From: an uncultured Atopobium sp.
Lineage (GTDB): Bacteria > Actinomycetota > Coriobacteriia > Coriobacteriales > Atopobiaceae
Length of the DNA stretch: 61,825 nucleotides
Reading direction: 5' to 3'
Assembly: GCA_916715765.1 (NCBI GenBank)
Contig: CAKAPG010000008.1
Coordinates: forward strand, 1 to 61,825
In this document: piece after piece, positions 8,847-17,648 of the stretch
How the letters are laid out: each line of letters starts with the position of its first letter
Position numbering within the stretch: the stretch's first letter is position 1
Notes under the pieces: generated by a model
What the model was told of the DNA's origin: nothing
The model's input: the letters and a program-made list of their open reading frames with translations, nothing else
The model's database searches: none
Translations under genes and position numbers: made by a program

Positions 8847-9623
8847 CTACAGCGTTGTAAGACCAAGGCACACCGCAATCCACAACAGCAACACTACCCA
8901 GTCAATAAGCTGCATTTTTGCGGAGATACGTGTGCGTTTTGCTGCGCCAAGACAGCGATCTGTCATTGTTTGCGCCATCTGATCTGCGCGCTGAAAGAGC
9001 GAGACGGTCAGCGGCACCAGAAGCGTAAACCACTTTTTGATTCGCTCAACAATACCGCCCGATTCAAAATTGAATCCACGTGCCCTCTGAGCTGCTCTAA
9101 TCCTGTCGAGTTCTCCTAAGGTAAGCGGAATTGCCCTCAGAGCAATTGAGAGCACAATGCTCAACCCATCAACGTCAACACGAATAAGACGCAGAGGCAG
9201 CAACAGTACAGAAAAGCCATCAGCAAGCTGCGTGGGTGTAGTTGTTGACGCTACCGATAAAACCAGTGCTAGAGCAAGCAATATGCGAGCAATAGCTACA
9301 GTGCTCCTGTAAAAGCCTGCCACAGAAAGTCCAACTGATCCAGAGAAAATGATATCGGGGTGTCCAATAAACACCAGCGTATTGGCCACAAATGAGAGGA
9401 GCAAAACAAAAGCTGCAGGCTTTGCCACGCGCAAAAACTCCAAAATACTTACACGAGCGCTCCAAAGAAGGCTCACACAAATCAAAGCAAATGCAGCAAA
9501 TGCAAGTGGCTGCTGTATACAGAAAAGAGCAACAATTCCCACAAGGGTGGCAACGATTTTTGTCTGCGCTGTCAACGAGGCAAGCGAGATACGCTTAAGC
9601 AGAGCACAGGGGCACTTAGACAT
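8847..9623 (-). CDS. ecfT: Energy-coupling factor transporter transmembrane protein
   Basis: Integral membrane scaffold of an ECF vitamin/metal importer; it joins the ATPases to exchangeable substrate-binding S components. Hydrophobic segments near residues 25-60, 70-95, 105-125 and 235-255 suit the CbiQ/EcfT fold. The two coupling motifs lie in the cytoplasmic loop: AAQRARGF and a divergent second copy, MTDRCLGA. I start it at ATG 9623 (258 aa), with GGAGG seven bases upstream. This start lies inside the last codons of the ATPase gene (8-base overlap), so translation is coupled. No S component is found here, which suggests a shared group II module. Confidence 0.9.
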   Translation of the reverse strand: MSKCPCALLKRISLASLTAQTKIVATLVGIVALFCIQQPLAFAAFALICVSLLWSARVSILEFLRVAKPAAFVLLLSFVANTLVFIGHPDIIFSGSVGLSVAGFYRSTVAIARILLALALVLSVASTTTPTQLADGFSVLLLPLRLIRVDVDGLSIVLSIALRAIPLTLGELDRIRAAQRARGFNFESGGIVERIKKWFTLLVPLTVSLFQRADQMAQTMTDRCLGAAKRTRISAKMQLIDWVVLLLWIAVCLGLTTL

Positions 9624-11328
9624 AGCAGGCCTCCAAAAGCTCATGCAATACGCTTACAAACAGTGGGCAATCAAGCTGCGCAGCCTCGTATATCTCTGGG
9701 GATGTTTGTGCTTCTTGCACATTGACGTCTGCAACAACACGGCCCTTCTCGAGAAACACTACCTTATCGGCAAAAGGAAGCCATTCGCTTACGTCGTGGG
9801 TGATTGCAAGAACTGCCTTGCCCTCGTTTGCCAGCTCACGAGCAAGATGCAGCACCTGCGAGCGCGCCTTGCCATCAAGCCCAGACGTTGCCTCGTCAAA
9901 CACAACCGCGTACGTTGCGCAGGCCAGTGTTCCTGCAAGCGCCGCGCGACGAGCCTGGCCACCAGAAAGCGTCAACGGAGACGCGTCCATGACCTGCTGA
10001 TCAAGCCCCACACGTGCTGCCGCATACGCGACAAGCGCCTCAACATCATCTGGTGAGAAACCCTTGTTAGTTGGACCAAACGCAATATCTTCAGCAACAC
10101 TTTGGGCAAAGAGCTGATCTTGAGGGCGCTGGAAACACATGCCGACATCTCCAGGACTTACCAGTCGCGCATCAATTGTTGCATGACCAGTATCAGCCTC
10201 TATGAGGCCAGCAGCTATTCGGGCGCAGGTTGTTTTTCCAGAACCAGAAGCGCCCACCAAAACAGTAAGCTCCCCCGTGGAAGAAAGCGTTATATCGTGC
10301 AGGACTGGCTTGTCAAACGCATGAGAAACGCCACAAATTGCCAGTTCATGAGCCTCTCCAAGCGCTTGAATTCCGTCATAGTTATTTGCTCGCACTACCT
10401 CAAGAGCACGCTGGTACACAAGGGTATCCAAAGCGTCAAACGCAAGGTTGTTCTGAATAAGAAACGCAACAAATTCTGATGCGTTAAGAGGCACATCAAA
10501 GTTGTAGCCAGCCTGCGCTGCTACATGAGCTGTTCCCGTAAGTGCATCATCAAATCCGGCGCGGGCAATTATATCTGCATCCAAGAGAAACTCTGTGGGA
10601 GTGCCTGTCCAGACCAGCTGGCCCTTCTCCAAAACAAGAACCTGATCAGCTCCAGGTAAAGACTCAAAAGAATGAGAAATCTCAAGCACACCCATCCCGT
10701 TAGCCACAAGGTTGTTTACCAGCTTAGAAAGGTGATTTCTGAATCGCGTATCAAGCTGAGCAAATGCCTCATCAAGCACCAAGTAGTATGGACGCAGAGA
10801 AAGCGCTGCTGCAATAGAAACAAGCTGCTGTTGACCACCAGAAAGCGTGTGTGTTTGGGAATTGGCCAAGTCAGCAATACCGCAAAGCTCAAGTGTTTGA
10901 GAAACGCGAGAAACAATCTCTTCTTTTGGCAGTCCAAGATTAGCGGGACCAAAGGCAACCTCGTCAAAGACAGTTGCACATACCAGCTGAGCAGTTGGGT
11001 CTTGACGAACCATTCCCACATGCGAAGAAATCTGAGTAGATGGCACACCAGCAGTTGAGGTGCCGTCTACTAAAACTTCTCCAGAAAACAGAAAGAGCGA
11101 TGCGTTACAAAGATTTGCAAGCGTTGACTTGCCTGAGCCATTATGGCCAAGCACAACCGTTCTAGAGCCAGGCTTTAGGGTAAATGAAACGTTATTCAGG
11201 GTTGGCGCCATCTTTGGCTGAGAAAGGCTCTCAGCGGCTCCCATGGGGTCTTTTGAAGCAGGGTCGGTCATAGATTGTGTAGCAGTTGAAGAACCGTATG
11301 CAAATGAAACGTTTTTGAACTCAATCAT
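9616..11328 (-). CDS. Fused tandem ATPase of an ECF transporter (EcfA1-EcfA2 in one chain)
   Basis: Drives uptake of vitamins or metals by the ECF importer with the adjacent EcfT. It has two complete ABC ATPase domains in 570 aa. The first has Walker A GHNGSGKST near residue 62 and signature LSGGQQQL. The second has Walker A GASGSGKTT near residue 363, signature LSGGQARRAA and Walker B VVFDEATSGLD. Most bacteria encode EcfA1 and EcfA2 separately, so this is a fusion with a linker around residues 250-320. AGGAGG precedes ATG 11328. It follows rplQ after a terminator and overlaps ecfT. Confidence 0.92.
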   Translation of the reverse strand: MIEFKNVSFAYGSSTATQSMTDPASKDPMGAAESLSQPKMAPTLNNVSFTLKPGSRTVVLGHNGSGKSTLANLCNASLFLFSGEVLVDGTSTAGVPSTQISSHVGMVRQDPTAQLVCATVFDEVAFGPANLGLPKEEIVSRVSQTLELCGIADLANSQTHTLSGGQQQLVSIAAALSLRPYYLVLDEAFAQLDTRFRNHLSKLVNNLVANGMGVLEISHSFESLPGADQVLVLEKGQLVWTGTPTEFLLDADIIARAGFDDALTGTAHVAAQAGYNFDVPLNASEFVAFLIQNNLAFDALDTLVYQRALEVVRANNYDGIQALGEAHELAICGVSHAFDKPVLHDITLSSTGELTVLVGASGSGKTTCARIAAGLIEADTGHATIDARLVSPGDVGMCFQRPQDQLFAQSVAEDIAFGPTNKGFSPDDVEALVAYAAARVGLDQQVMDASPLTLSGGQARRAALAGTLACATYAVVFDEATSGLDGKARSQVLHLARELANEGKAVLAITHDVSEWLPFADKVVFLEKGRVVADVNVQEAQTSPEIYEAAQLDCPLFVSVLHELLEACYV

Positions 11329-11349
11329 GACAACCCTCCTTCATTTGAA

Positions 11350-11382
11350 AAAGAGGTCCCAGCAAAAAGCCAGGACCTCTTT
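11350..11382 (-). terminator. Terminator after rplQ
   Basis: Ten-base arms AAAGAGGTCC/GGACCTCTTT (11350-11359 and 11373-11382), ending in a T-run on the minus strand. It lies between rplQ and the ECF genes and probably separates the ribosomal transcript from the transporter. Confidence 0.88.
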
Positions 11383-11401
11383 AGATTCACTTTGACAGAA
11401 G

Positions 11402-11887
11402 TTACTCTGCAGCCTCTTCGGTCTGCTCGGTCTCCTCTGCTGGAGCCTCAGTCTCCTCTTCCTTTACAGGAGCAGGAGCAACCTTGGTAGCCTTAGCCTT
11501 CTTGTTAGAAGCCTTTGGCTGAACTGGTTCGGTAACAAGCTCAAGGATAACAACCTCAGAAGCGTCGCCCTTACGAGGACCAAGCTTCATGATACGGGTG
11601 TAACCGCCGTTGCGGTCAGCCCACATACCCTGAGCAGCCTTGTCAAATACCTCACGGACAAGCTCTGCGTTACCAACCTTGGCCATAGCAAGACGACGAG
11701 CGTGAAGGTCGCCGCGCTTTGCCCAAGTGATGACCTTGTCGACCTCGCCGCGAACTGCCTTAGCGCGGACGTCAAGAGTCTTAATACGATCGTTAGTGAA
11801 AAGGGCTTGGATCAGGCTCTTCTTGATGGCCTTGGTGTGGCTAGCATCAGTACCAAGCTTCATGCCCCTCTTCTTATTGTGCCTCAT
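11402..11887 (-). CDS. rplQ: 50S ribosomal protein L17
   Basis: Large-subunit protein near the peptide exit tunnel. The first 120 residues (MRHNKKRGMKLGTDASHTKA to the GPRKGDASEVVILELV segment) are ordinary L17. A C-terminal tail of about 40 residues rich in Ala, Glu, Lys and Pro follows, the kind of extension seen in actinobacterial L17 (161 aa in total). ATG 11887 has AGGAGA upstream. It is the last gene of the rpsM-rpsK-rpsD-rpoA-rplQ group and is followed by a terminator. Confidence 0.97.
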   Translation of the reverse strand: MRHNKKRGMKLGTDASHTKAIKKSLIQALFTNDRIKTLDVRAKAVRGEVDKVITWAKRGDLHARRLAMAKVGNAELVREVFDKAAQGMWADRNGGYTRIMKLGPRKGDASEVVILELVTEPVQPKASNKKAKATKVAPAPVKEEETEAPAEETEQTEEAAE

Positions 11888-11920
11888 AATTTACATTCTC
11901 CTATGCGTGACAAGGCGCGA

Positions 11921-12862
11921 CTAAGCCTTAAGGGACAGGCCCATGCTCTCGAGCTTTTCCTTGACTTCTTCAATAGACTTAACACCAAAGTTTCTGATGT
12001 TGAGAAGATCGTTCTCAGAGAAATCAACAAGCTGACGGACAGAGTGAATTCCTGCACGCTTGAGGCAGTTGTAAGAACGGACGGAAAGGTCCAGATCCTC
12101 AACCTGCTTCTCAAGCTCGGAATCGTCCTCGACGTCTGCCTTAGCAAAAATCGAAGCCTCTTCCTGAGTCTCGTCAAAATCAGTAAGTCCCATGAATGCG
12201 CTCATGTGTTGGTTAATGATGTTTGCAGCCTCAACGACAGCCTCGCGAGGGCTGATTGCACCATTGGTCTCAACCTCAAGCACCAGACGATCATAGTCGG
12301 TGTGACGGCCAACACGGCAAGGCTCAACAGCCTTAGCGCAGCGGCGAACTGGCGAGAAGATCGAGTCAACGTGAATGAATCCAATTGGATCGCTCTCGCG
12401 CTCGTTATCCTCACCGGAAACATAACCGCGACCATTACCAAGGCGAAGTCTCATGGAAAGATGAGCTCCCTCAGCAAGAGTGCAAATGTGCTGAGCTGGG
12501 TTGACCAGCTCATAGCCCATAGGAACATCAAGATCAGCACCAGTGACTGTGCAAGGACCATCAACAGAGATGGAAGCCTCAGCCTCATCAGAGTTGTTGG
12601 TGTTGCGGAAAACTAGGCCCTTAACGTTCAGAACGATGTCAGTAACGTCCTCATAGACGCCTTCAACCGTAGTGAACTCATGCTGAACGCCATCAATCTG
12701 GATGGCCTCAACCGCAGCTCCCTCAAGAGAGGAAAGCAGTACGCGGCGGAGGGAGTTGCCAAGCGTGTCACCATAGCCACGCTCAAGCGGCTCTACGCTC
12801 ACACGAGCGACGTTTGCGCCGATTTCATCTACCGACACATTTGGTCGGATAAATTCGGACAT
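11921..12862 (-). CDS. rpoA: DNA-directed RNA polymerase subunit alpha
   Basis: Alpha subunit that nucleates RNA polymerase assembly and contacts UP elements and activators (313 aa). The N-terminal dimer domain includes ERGYGDTLGNSLRRVLLSS. The C-terminal domain (about residues 245-305) carries the helix-hairpin motifs SVRSYNCLKRAGIHSV and LLNIRNFGVKSIEEV. I start at ATG 12862 (MSEFIRP). An in-frame TTG at 12874 lies within the GGAGGT ribosome site itself and is unlikely to be used. It lies between rpsD and rplQ, the usual alpha-operon position. Confidence 0.97.
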   Translation of the reverse strand: MSEFIRPNVSVDEIGANVARVSVEPLERGYGDTLGNSLRRVLLSSLEGAAVEAIQIDGVQHEFTTVEGVYEDVTDIVLNVKGLVFRNTNNSDEAEASISVDGPCTVTGADLDVPMGYELVNPAQHICTLAEGAHLSMRLRLGNGRGYVSGEDNERESDPIGFIHVDSIFSPVRRCAKAVEPCRVGRHTDYDRLVLEVETNGAISPREAVVEAANIINQHMSAFMGLTDFDETQEEASIFAKADVEDDSELEKQVEDLDLSVRSYNCLKRAGIHSVRQLVDFSENDLLNIRNFGVKSIEEVKEKLESMGLSLKA

Positions 12863-12886
12863 TGCTACCTCCAAAACGGGTCGGGC

Positions 12887-13480
12887 TTACTTGGAGTAGA
12901 GCTCGACGATCAGCTGTGCGTCAATCTCAAGGTCGATCTGATCGCGGGTTGGAAGCTGAAGAACAGTGCCCTGCAGCTTCTCAATGTCAACCTCAAGCCA
13001 TGCAGGAACTGCCATGTGCTCGGAGGAAATGAGAGCTTCCTTGATTGGAAGAAGATCCTTTGCCTTGGAAGCAACAGCGATAACATCGCCGCTCTTTACG
13101 CGATAAGAAGGAATGTCAACGCGCTGACCGTTAACGGTGATGTGACCGTGACGGACAGTCTGACGAGCCTCTTTACGTGTACGAGCAAAGCCAAGGCGGA
13201 AGATGACGTTGTCAAGACGAGTCTCAAGGATGCTCATCAGGTTGTCACCAGTAATGCCTGGGTTCTTCTTAGCCATCTCATAGTAGCCGTGGAACTGGTT
13301 CTCAAGGACGCCGTAAATGAACTTAGCCTTCTGCTTCTCACGGAGCTGCATACCGTACTCGCTCTCCTGGCGACGACGGCGACGTGGCTCACGGTTAGAA
13401 GTCTTATTGATCCCCATCACAACGGGATCGATGCCAAGCTGACGACATCTTTTAAGGACCGGGGTCCTATCAATTGCCAT
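12887..13480 (-). CDS. rpsD: 30S ribosomal protein S4
   Basis: Primary 16S-binding protein that nucleates assembly of the 30S body and often represses its own operon (197 aa). The segments FIYGVLENQFHGYYEMAKK and the S4 RNA-binding domain ETRLDNVIFRLGFARTRKEARQ are diagnostic. The N-terminal cysteine motif of zinc-binding S4 proteins is mostly absent; I see a single Cys (RCRQLGIDP). ATG 13480 follows AAAGGAC. It is 17 bases from rpsK. Confidence 0.97.
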   Translation of the reverse strand: MAIDRTPVLKRCRQLGIDPVVMGINKTSNREPRRRRRQESEYGMQLREKQKAKFIYGVLENQFHGYYEMAKKNPGITGDNLMSILETRLDNVIFRLGFARTRKEARQTVRHGHITVNGQRVDIPSYRVKSGDVIAVASKAKDLLPIKEALISSEHMAVPAWLEVDIEKLQGTVLQLPTRDQIDLEIDAQLIVELYSK

Positions 13481-13497
13481 TTGCTTGTCCTTTCGTG

Positions 13498-13899
13498 CTA
13501 GTTGCGACGGCGCTTTTTAGGACGGCAGCCGTTGTGTGCAATAGGTGTCTTATCCTGAATACCCGAAACCTCAAGGCCTGCTGCCTGAAGGGAACGGATT
13601 GCGGTCTCGCGACCAGAGCCTGGGCCCTTAACAAAAACAGCTACCTTGTGGAGACCGTGCTCCATTGCTGCCTTTGCTGCTGCCTCTGCTGCAAGCTGTG
13701 CAGCAAAAGGAGTGGACTTACGAGAGCCCTTGAAGCCGACGGTACCACCGGACTGCCAGGAAATTACATTACCCTGGGGATCGGAAATAGAGACAATCGT
13801 GTTATTGAATGTGCTCTTGATGTGGGCCTGGCCCACTGCAATGTTTTTACGCTCGGAGCGGCGGACGCGTGTAGTGCGAGCGTTCTTTTTCTGTGCCAT
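13498..13899 (-). CDS. rpsK: 30S ribosomal protein S11
   Basis: Platform protein of the small subunit that contacts the Shine-Dalgarno helix and E site (133 aa, normal length). It shows AHIKSTFNNTIVSISDPQG, the GSRKSTPFAAQLAAE run and the C-terminal THNGCRPKKRRR-type tail (here AHNGCRPKKRRRN). ATG 13899 follows GGCGAGGAG. It lies directly after rpsM. Confidence 0.97.
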   Translation of the reverse strand: MAQKKNARTTRVRRSERKNIAVGQAHIKSTFNNTIVSISDPQGNVISWQSGGTVGFKGSRKSTPFAAQLAAEAAAKAAMEHGLHKVAVFVKGPGSGRETAIRSLQAAGLEVSGIQDKTPIAHNGCRPKKRRRN

Positions 13900-13913
13900 T
13901 AGCTACTCCTCGC

Positions 13914-14282
13914 CTACTTCTTCTTGCCGCCCACCTGACGCTTCTTACCCTTACGAGTACGAGCGTTAGTGTGGGTACGCTGACCGTGGACAGGGAGGCC
14001 CTTGCGGTGACGGAGGCCGCGGTAGCAGCCAATCTCCATCAGGCGGGCAACATTCTGACGCACCTCGCGGCGAAGATCGCCCTCGGTGGTGTAGTTAGCG
14101 TCAATAAAGTCACGAATCTTGGTGACTTCTTCCTCTGTGAGGTCCTTGACGCGAGTATTTACATCGATACCAGTCTCGTTGCAAATCTTGGTTGCACGAG
14201 TCTGACCAATGCCGTAAAGATAGGTGAGTCCGACCTCAACACGCTTATCGCGTGGCAGGTCGACGCCGTTAATACGGGCCAA
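13914..14282 (-). CDS. rpsM: 30S ribosomal protein S13
   Basis: Head protein of the small subunit that bridges to the large subunit and touches P-site tRNA (122 aa). MARINGVDLPRDKRVEVGLTYLYGIG and the tail GLPVHGQRTHTNARTRKG are diagnostic. The start codon is TTG (14280-14282), with GGAAGGAG about eight bases upstream. This is one of several non-ATG starts among the translation genes here. Confidence 0.96.
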   Translation of the reverse strand: MARINGVDLPRDKRVEVGLTYLYGIGQTRATKICNETGIDVNTRVKDLTEEEVTKIRDFIDANYTTEGDLRREVRQNVARLMEIGCYRGLRHRKGLPVHGQRTHTNARTRKGKKRQVGGKKK

Positions 14283-14297
14283 CTTGGTGCTCCTTCC

Positions 14298-14411
14298 TTA
14301 GCCCTGACGCTGTTTGTGGCGCGGGTTCTCGCAAATCACGTAAACCTTACCGTGGCGACGGATGACTTTGCACTTGTCGCACATCTTCTTTACCGAAGGA
14401 CGTACCTTCAT
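14298..14411 (-). CDS. rpmJ: 50S ribosomal protein L36
   Basis: Small zinc-ribbon protein of the large subunit (37 aa), translated by hand from the minus strand. It starts MKVRPSVKKMCDKCKVIRRH and continues through a Cys and a His that complete the C-x2-C...C-x4-H zinc site, ending RQG. ATG 14411 is preceded by AAAGGAAG. It lies between infA and rpsM, where rpmJ is expected. The zinc form means it may be exchanged under zinc shortage if a second copy exists elsewhere. Confidence 0.97.
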   Translation of the reverse strand: MKVRPSVKKMCDKCKVIRRHGKVYVICENPRHKQRQG

Positions 14412-14556
14412 GTGTCTTCCTTTCGGTTCTGCTGATACGAACTATATACTCGCCCAGCCGCTGGCGTGAAATACCGACTGTACTTACGTACATATGCCCT
14501 TGCAACGTGCGCAAAGACACAGATAGCCTCATGCATAGCACAAGGCTGGACACTAC

Positions 14557-14775
14557 TTACTTGTAACGGTAAGTAATGCGACCCCTGGTAAGATCGTAAG
14601 GAGAAATCTCTACTACAACCTTGTCACCAGGGAGAATTCGAATGTAGTTCATTCGAATCTTACCTGAGATGGTGCAAAGGATGGTCTTGCCGTTCTCTAA
14701 CTCAACGTTAAACATAGCGTTTGGCAGGGGTTCTAGTACCTTGCCTTCAAGCTCAATCGCGTCTTGTTTAGCCAA
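14557..14775 (-). CDS. infA: Translation initiation factor IF-1
   Basis: OB-fold protein that occupies the ribosomal A site during initiation (72 aa, standard length). The sequence MAKQDAIELEGKVLEPLPNA and the C-terminal YDLTRGRITYRYK are diagnostic. The start codon is TTG (14773-14775) after AGAGGATG; the family's MAKxD start rules out other frames. It probably has its own promoter (14811-14839), since 113 bp separate it from map. Confidence 0.97.
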   Translation of the reverse strand: MAKQDAIELEGKVLEPLPNAMFNVELENGKTILCTISGKIRMNYIRILPGDKVVVEISPYDLTRGRITYRYK

Positions 14776-14810
14776 CTTTCATCCTCTCGACACATCGACA
14801 GCGGTTATCA

Positions 14811-14839
14811 ATAATACATAAAAATGTGCCACTCGTCTA
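14811..14839 (-). promoter_or_regulatory. Candidate promoter for infA-rpmJ-rpsM-rpsK-rpsD-rpoA-rplQ
   Basis: On the minus strand, TAGACG (-35), 17 bases, TATTAT (-10). It lies in the only sizeable gap upstream of infA and would start about 30 bases before the infA start codon. Confidence 0.5.
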
Positions 14840-14888
14840 TCACTTATTTTTTCAACACAATTAGATAGCGAGAAGAACAATGTATGTG

Positions 14889-15677
14889 TTACTCAAGACC
14901 GCCTTGCATCTCGCACCATGGACCAACTTCGTCTTCGGAGACGATAACAGGACCATCGGCAGTAATAGCAACGGTGTTCTCATAATGTGCTGATGGCAGG
15001 CCATCATTGGTAACAACAGTCCAACCATTTTCAAGAACGGTGCAATCGTAGGTACCCATGGCAATCATTGGCTCAATTGCAATTACCATTCCCTCACGAA
15101 GAACAATGCCATTACCTGCGCGACCATAATTTCTGACCTCTGGATCCTCGTGAAGATTGCGACCAATACCATGGCCAACAAAATCACGAATGACGCCATA
15201 GCCGTTATCTTCAGCAAGTTTTTGAACTGCATGTCCAACATCGCCAAGGCGAGCACCAGGAACTGCAGCGGCAATACCTGCCTTAAGGCAATCGCGCGTA
15301 ACCTCACAAAGTGCCTGGGTTTTCTCGTCAACTGTTCCGCAGTAGAACGTCCAAGCGTTATCTCCTGCCCAACCGTTAACGGTAGCGCCTGTATCAATGG
15401 TCAGAATATCGCCATCTTGCAAAATGACATTAGCTGATGGAATACCGTGAACAATCTGCTCATTAATGGAAGAACAAACAGATCCAGGGAATCCACCATA
15501 GCCCTTAAAAGTAGGGGTTCCGCCGTGAAGTCTAATAAAAGCCTCTACAGCGCGGTCAATCTCGAGCGTTGAAACACCAGGTCTAATCATGGATCCAGCA
15601 CGGCGAAGGGCTGCCTTAGAAAGGGCACCCGAAACCTTCATTGCCTCGATTTGTTCAGGTGTTTTTATGGTAATCAT
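14889..15677 (-). CDS. map: Type I methionine aminopeptidase
   Basis: Removes the initiator methionine from new proteins, using two divalent metals (262 aa). The five metal ligands can be placed: Asp in ILTIDTGATVNG, Asp in NGWAGDNAWTF, His in VGHGIGRNLHEDP, Glu in AIEPMI and the final Glu in YENTVAIT. An LHEDPEVRNYG segment is typical of type I enzymes. ATG 15677 overlaps the adk stop codon in an ATGA arrangement, so the two are translationally coupled. The adk-map-infA order is common in Gram-positive ribosomal clusters. Confidence 0.97.
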   Translation of the reverse strand: MITIKTPEQIEAMKVSGALSKAALRRAGSMIRPGVSTLEIDRAVEAFIRLHGGTPTFKGYGGFPGSVCSSINEQIVHGIPSANVILQDGDILTIDTGATVNGWAGDNAWTFYCGTVDEKTQALCEVTRDCLKAGIAAAVPGARLGDVGHAVQKLAEDNGYGVIRDFVGHGIGRNLHEDPEVRNYGRAGNGIVLREGMVIAIEPMIAMGTYDCTVLENGWTVVTNDGLPSAHYENTVAITADGPVIVSEDEVGPWCEMQGGLE

Positions 15678-16300
15678 AGTGCGAGGAGTGTCTTTACGTC
15701 GGCGAATACCTCGTCAACAGGACGATCTCCGTTGACCTCCTTCAGAATTCCATGACCCTTGTAGTACTCAATCAAAGGAGAAGTCTGATTCTCGTAAACA
15801 TCAAGACGCTTACGAATAGTTTCTGGCTTATCGTCATCACGCTGATACATCTCACCAGAGCAATTAGGGCAAGTCTCTGTACCAGCTGGTGCGGTGTAAC
15901 CACACTCTTTGCAGGTGCGACGAGAAGAAAGACGCTCAACAATAACTTCTGGCTCAACAGCAACAAGTAGAGCTGCATCAAGCTTGAGGCCCATGTTCTG
16001 AAGCTCAGAATCAAGGGTTACTGCCTGAGCGGTGTTGCGTGGGAAGCCGTCAAGAATAAAGCCTGCTTTTGCGTCATCTGCAGAAAGACGCTCTTTTACC
16101 AGGTCAATGACAAGCTGATCTGGAACAAGCTGACCAGCATCCATATACTCTTTAGCTTTAATGCCAAGCTCAGACTGAGCTTTAACAGCAGCACGAAGAA
16201 GGTCACCGGTTGAGATGTGAGCAAGTCCATACTCTGCAACGAGCTTCTGAGCCTGTGTACCCTTGCCAGCGCCAGGTGCGCCGAGAAGAACAATGTTCAT
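15674..16300 (-). CDS. adk: Adenylate kinase, zinc-LID type
   Basis: Interconverts AMP, ADP and ATP (208 aa). GAPGAGKGTQAQ is the P-loop; DGFPRNTAQA and the RLSSRRTCKECG region lie further on. The LID domain has four cysteines (CKECG and CPNCSG) that should hold a structural zinc, as in Gram-positive adenylate kinases. I start at ATG 16300 (MNIVLLGAPG), preceded by GAAAGGAAGG. A TTG six codons upstream lies in that ribosome site. It follows secY after a terminator and overlaps map by four bases. Confidence 0.96.
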   Translation of the reverse strand: MNIVLLGAPGAGKGTQAQKLVAEYGLAHISTGDLLRAAVKAQSELGIKAKEYMDAGQLVPDQLVIDLVKERLSADDAKAGFILDGFPRNTAQAVTLDSELQNMGLKLDAALLVAVEPEVIVERLSSRRTCKECGYTAPAGTETCPNCSGEMYQRDDDKPETIRKRLDVYENQTSPLIEYYKGHGILKEVNGDRPVDEVFADVKTLLAL

Positions 16301-16324
16301 GCTTCGCCTTCCTTTCAAATAATA

Positions 16325-16350
16325 AAAGGGGCCTGTTTCCAGGCCCCTTT
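16325..16350 (-). terminator. Terminator after secY
   Basis: Eleven-base arms AAAGGGGCCTG/CAGGCCCCTTT with a 4-base loop, running into TTATT on the minus strand, 17 bases past the secY stop. It separates the spc-type operon from adk-map. Confidence 0.85.
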
Positions 16351-16367
16351 ATGCTACGTATTAAGAA

Positions 16368-17648
16368 CTACTTAAAGAAGCCCTCATAGTTGTGCATCTT
16401 AAGGTGGGACTCAATGGAAGAGAGTGTATCCATTGCAACACCGACCATAATCAGGACGGAAGTTCCACCAAACGCCTGTATCAACGAATCGCCGGTGAAC
16501 CAGAAAATAATGGTTGGAACGATTGCAAGAACTGCCATAAAGATAGCACCGGGGAGGGTGACTCTGTCAATAACAGTCTTGATATACGTTGAAGTAGCAG
16601 TACCTGGACGAACACCAGGAATAAAGCCACCCTGCTTCTTAAGCTGATCTGCTGTCTCCTCTGGATTAAACACCATTGAGGTGTAGAAGTATGCAAAGAA
16701 GACAATGAACATAACTGAGAGAACCCAGTTAACCCATCCAGAAGAAAGTGAAGTAGCAAGATTTTGAATCCACTCTACTCCTGGGAAGAATACAGCAACC
16801 TGAGCAGGAAGGTACAGGATTGCAGATGCAAAGATGATTGGCACAACGCCTGCAGTGTTTACCTTAATTGGAAGGTACGTTGACTGACCACCCATCATAC
16901 GACGACCAACAACGCGCTTGGCATAGTTGATAGGAATACGACGCTGACCACGCTCAATGTAAACAATGAGCGGAATAATAGCGAGCATAACCACAACAGT
17001 AACAACAGTAAGAACAATGTTTCCACGAGTAGTTACTGAAGAAATAAGGGCTGTTGGAAGTCCAGCCATGATGTTTGCAAAGATGATAAGACTCATTCCG
17101 TTGCCAACACCCTGCTGAGTAATAACCTCACCGAGCCACATAATAATGATGGCACCAACTAGCATGGTAAAGACTACCAGGAAGTTTTCAAGTGCCTCAG
17201 GCACGCCCTCCATAGATGCAAAAGATACACCATAGCTCTTAAACAAGAACAGGTAACCAACTGCATTGAGCAGAGCTAGGCCAACTGTAAGATAACGCGT
17301 GTACTGCGTAATCTTACGCTGGCCGCTCTCACCATCTTTAGCAAGCTCGCCAAGAGATGGAATAACGGACTGCATCATCTGGAAGATGATCTGAGCCGTA
17401 ATGTAAGGCATGATGCCCAGACTGAAAACAGACATGCGAGAAAGAGCGCCACCCGAAAATAGGTTAAGCACGGCCATTGCGCCATTCTTAGCAAGACCAT
17501 TCTGATAAACAGAAAGCATCTGCTGGAATGGAGCACCGGGCACAGGAAGATACGCACCAAAACGGTACAGAAGAAGAATCAATACCGTAAGGAGAATCTT
17601 TCCCCTTAGTTCCGGAACACGAAATGCGTTGGCGATTCCTTTACTCAC
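16368..17648 (-). CDS. secY: Protein translocase subunit SecY
   Basis: Channel-forming core of the Sec translocon (426 aa, ten transmembrane helices expected and consistent with the hydrophobic pattern). Recognisable segments are LYRFGAYLPVPG (first helix), GIMPYITAQIIFQMM, GNGMSLIIFANI and the cytoplasmic loop QRRIPINYAKRVVGR that binds ribosome or SecA. The start is GTG 17648, sharing one base with the rplO stop (TAGTG), so translation is coupled. SecE is encoded at 48.9 kb; SecG is not seen. Confidence 0.97.
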   Translation of the reverse strand: MSKGIANAFRVPELRGKILLTVLILLLYRFGAYLPVPGAPFQQMLSVYQNGLAKNGAMAVLNLFSGGALSRMSVFSLGIMPYITAQIIFQMMQSVIPSLGELAKDGESGQRKITQYTRYLTVGLALLNAVGYLFLFKSYGVSFASMEGVPEALENFLVVFTMLVGAIIIMWLGEVITQQGVGNGMSLIIFANIMAGLPTALISSVTTRGNIVLTVVTVVVMLAIIPLIVYIERGQRRIPINYAKRVVGRRMMGGQSTYLPIKVNTAGVVPIIFASAILYLPAQVAVFFPGVEWIQNLATSLSSGWVNWVLSVMFIVFFAYFYTSMVFNPEETADQLKKQGGFIPGVRPGTATSTYIKTVIDRVTLPGAIFMAVLAIVPTIIFWFTGDSLIQAFGGTSVLIMVGVAMDTLSSIESHLKMHNYEGFFK

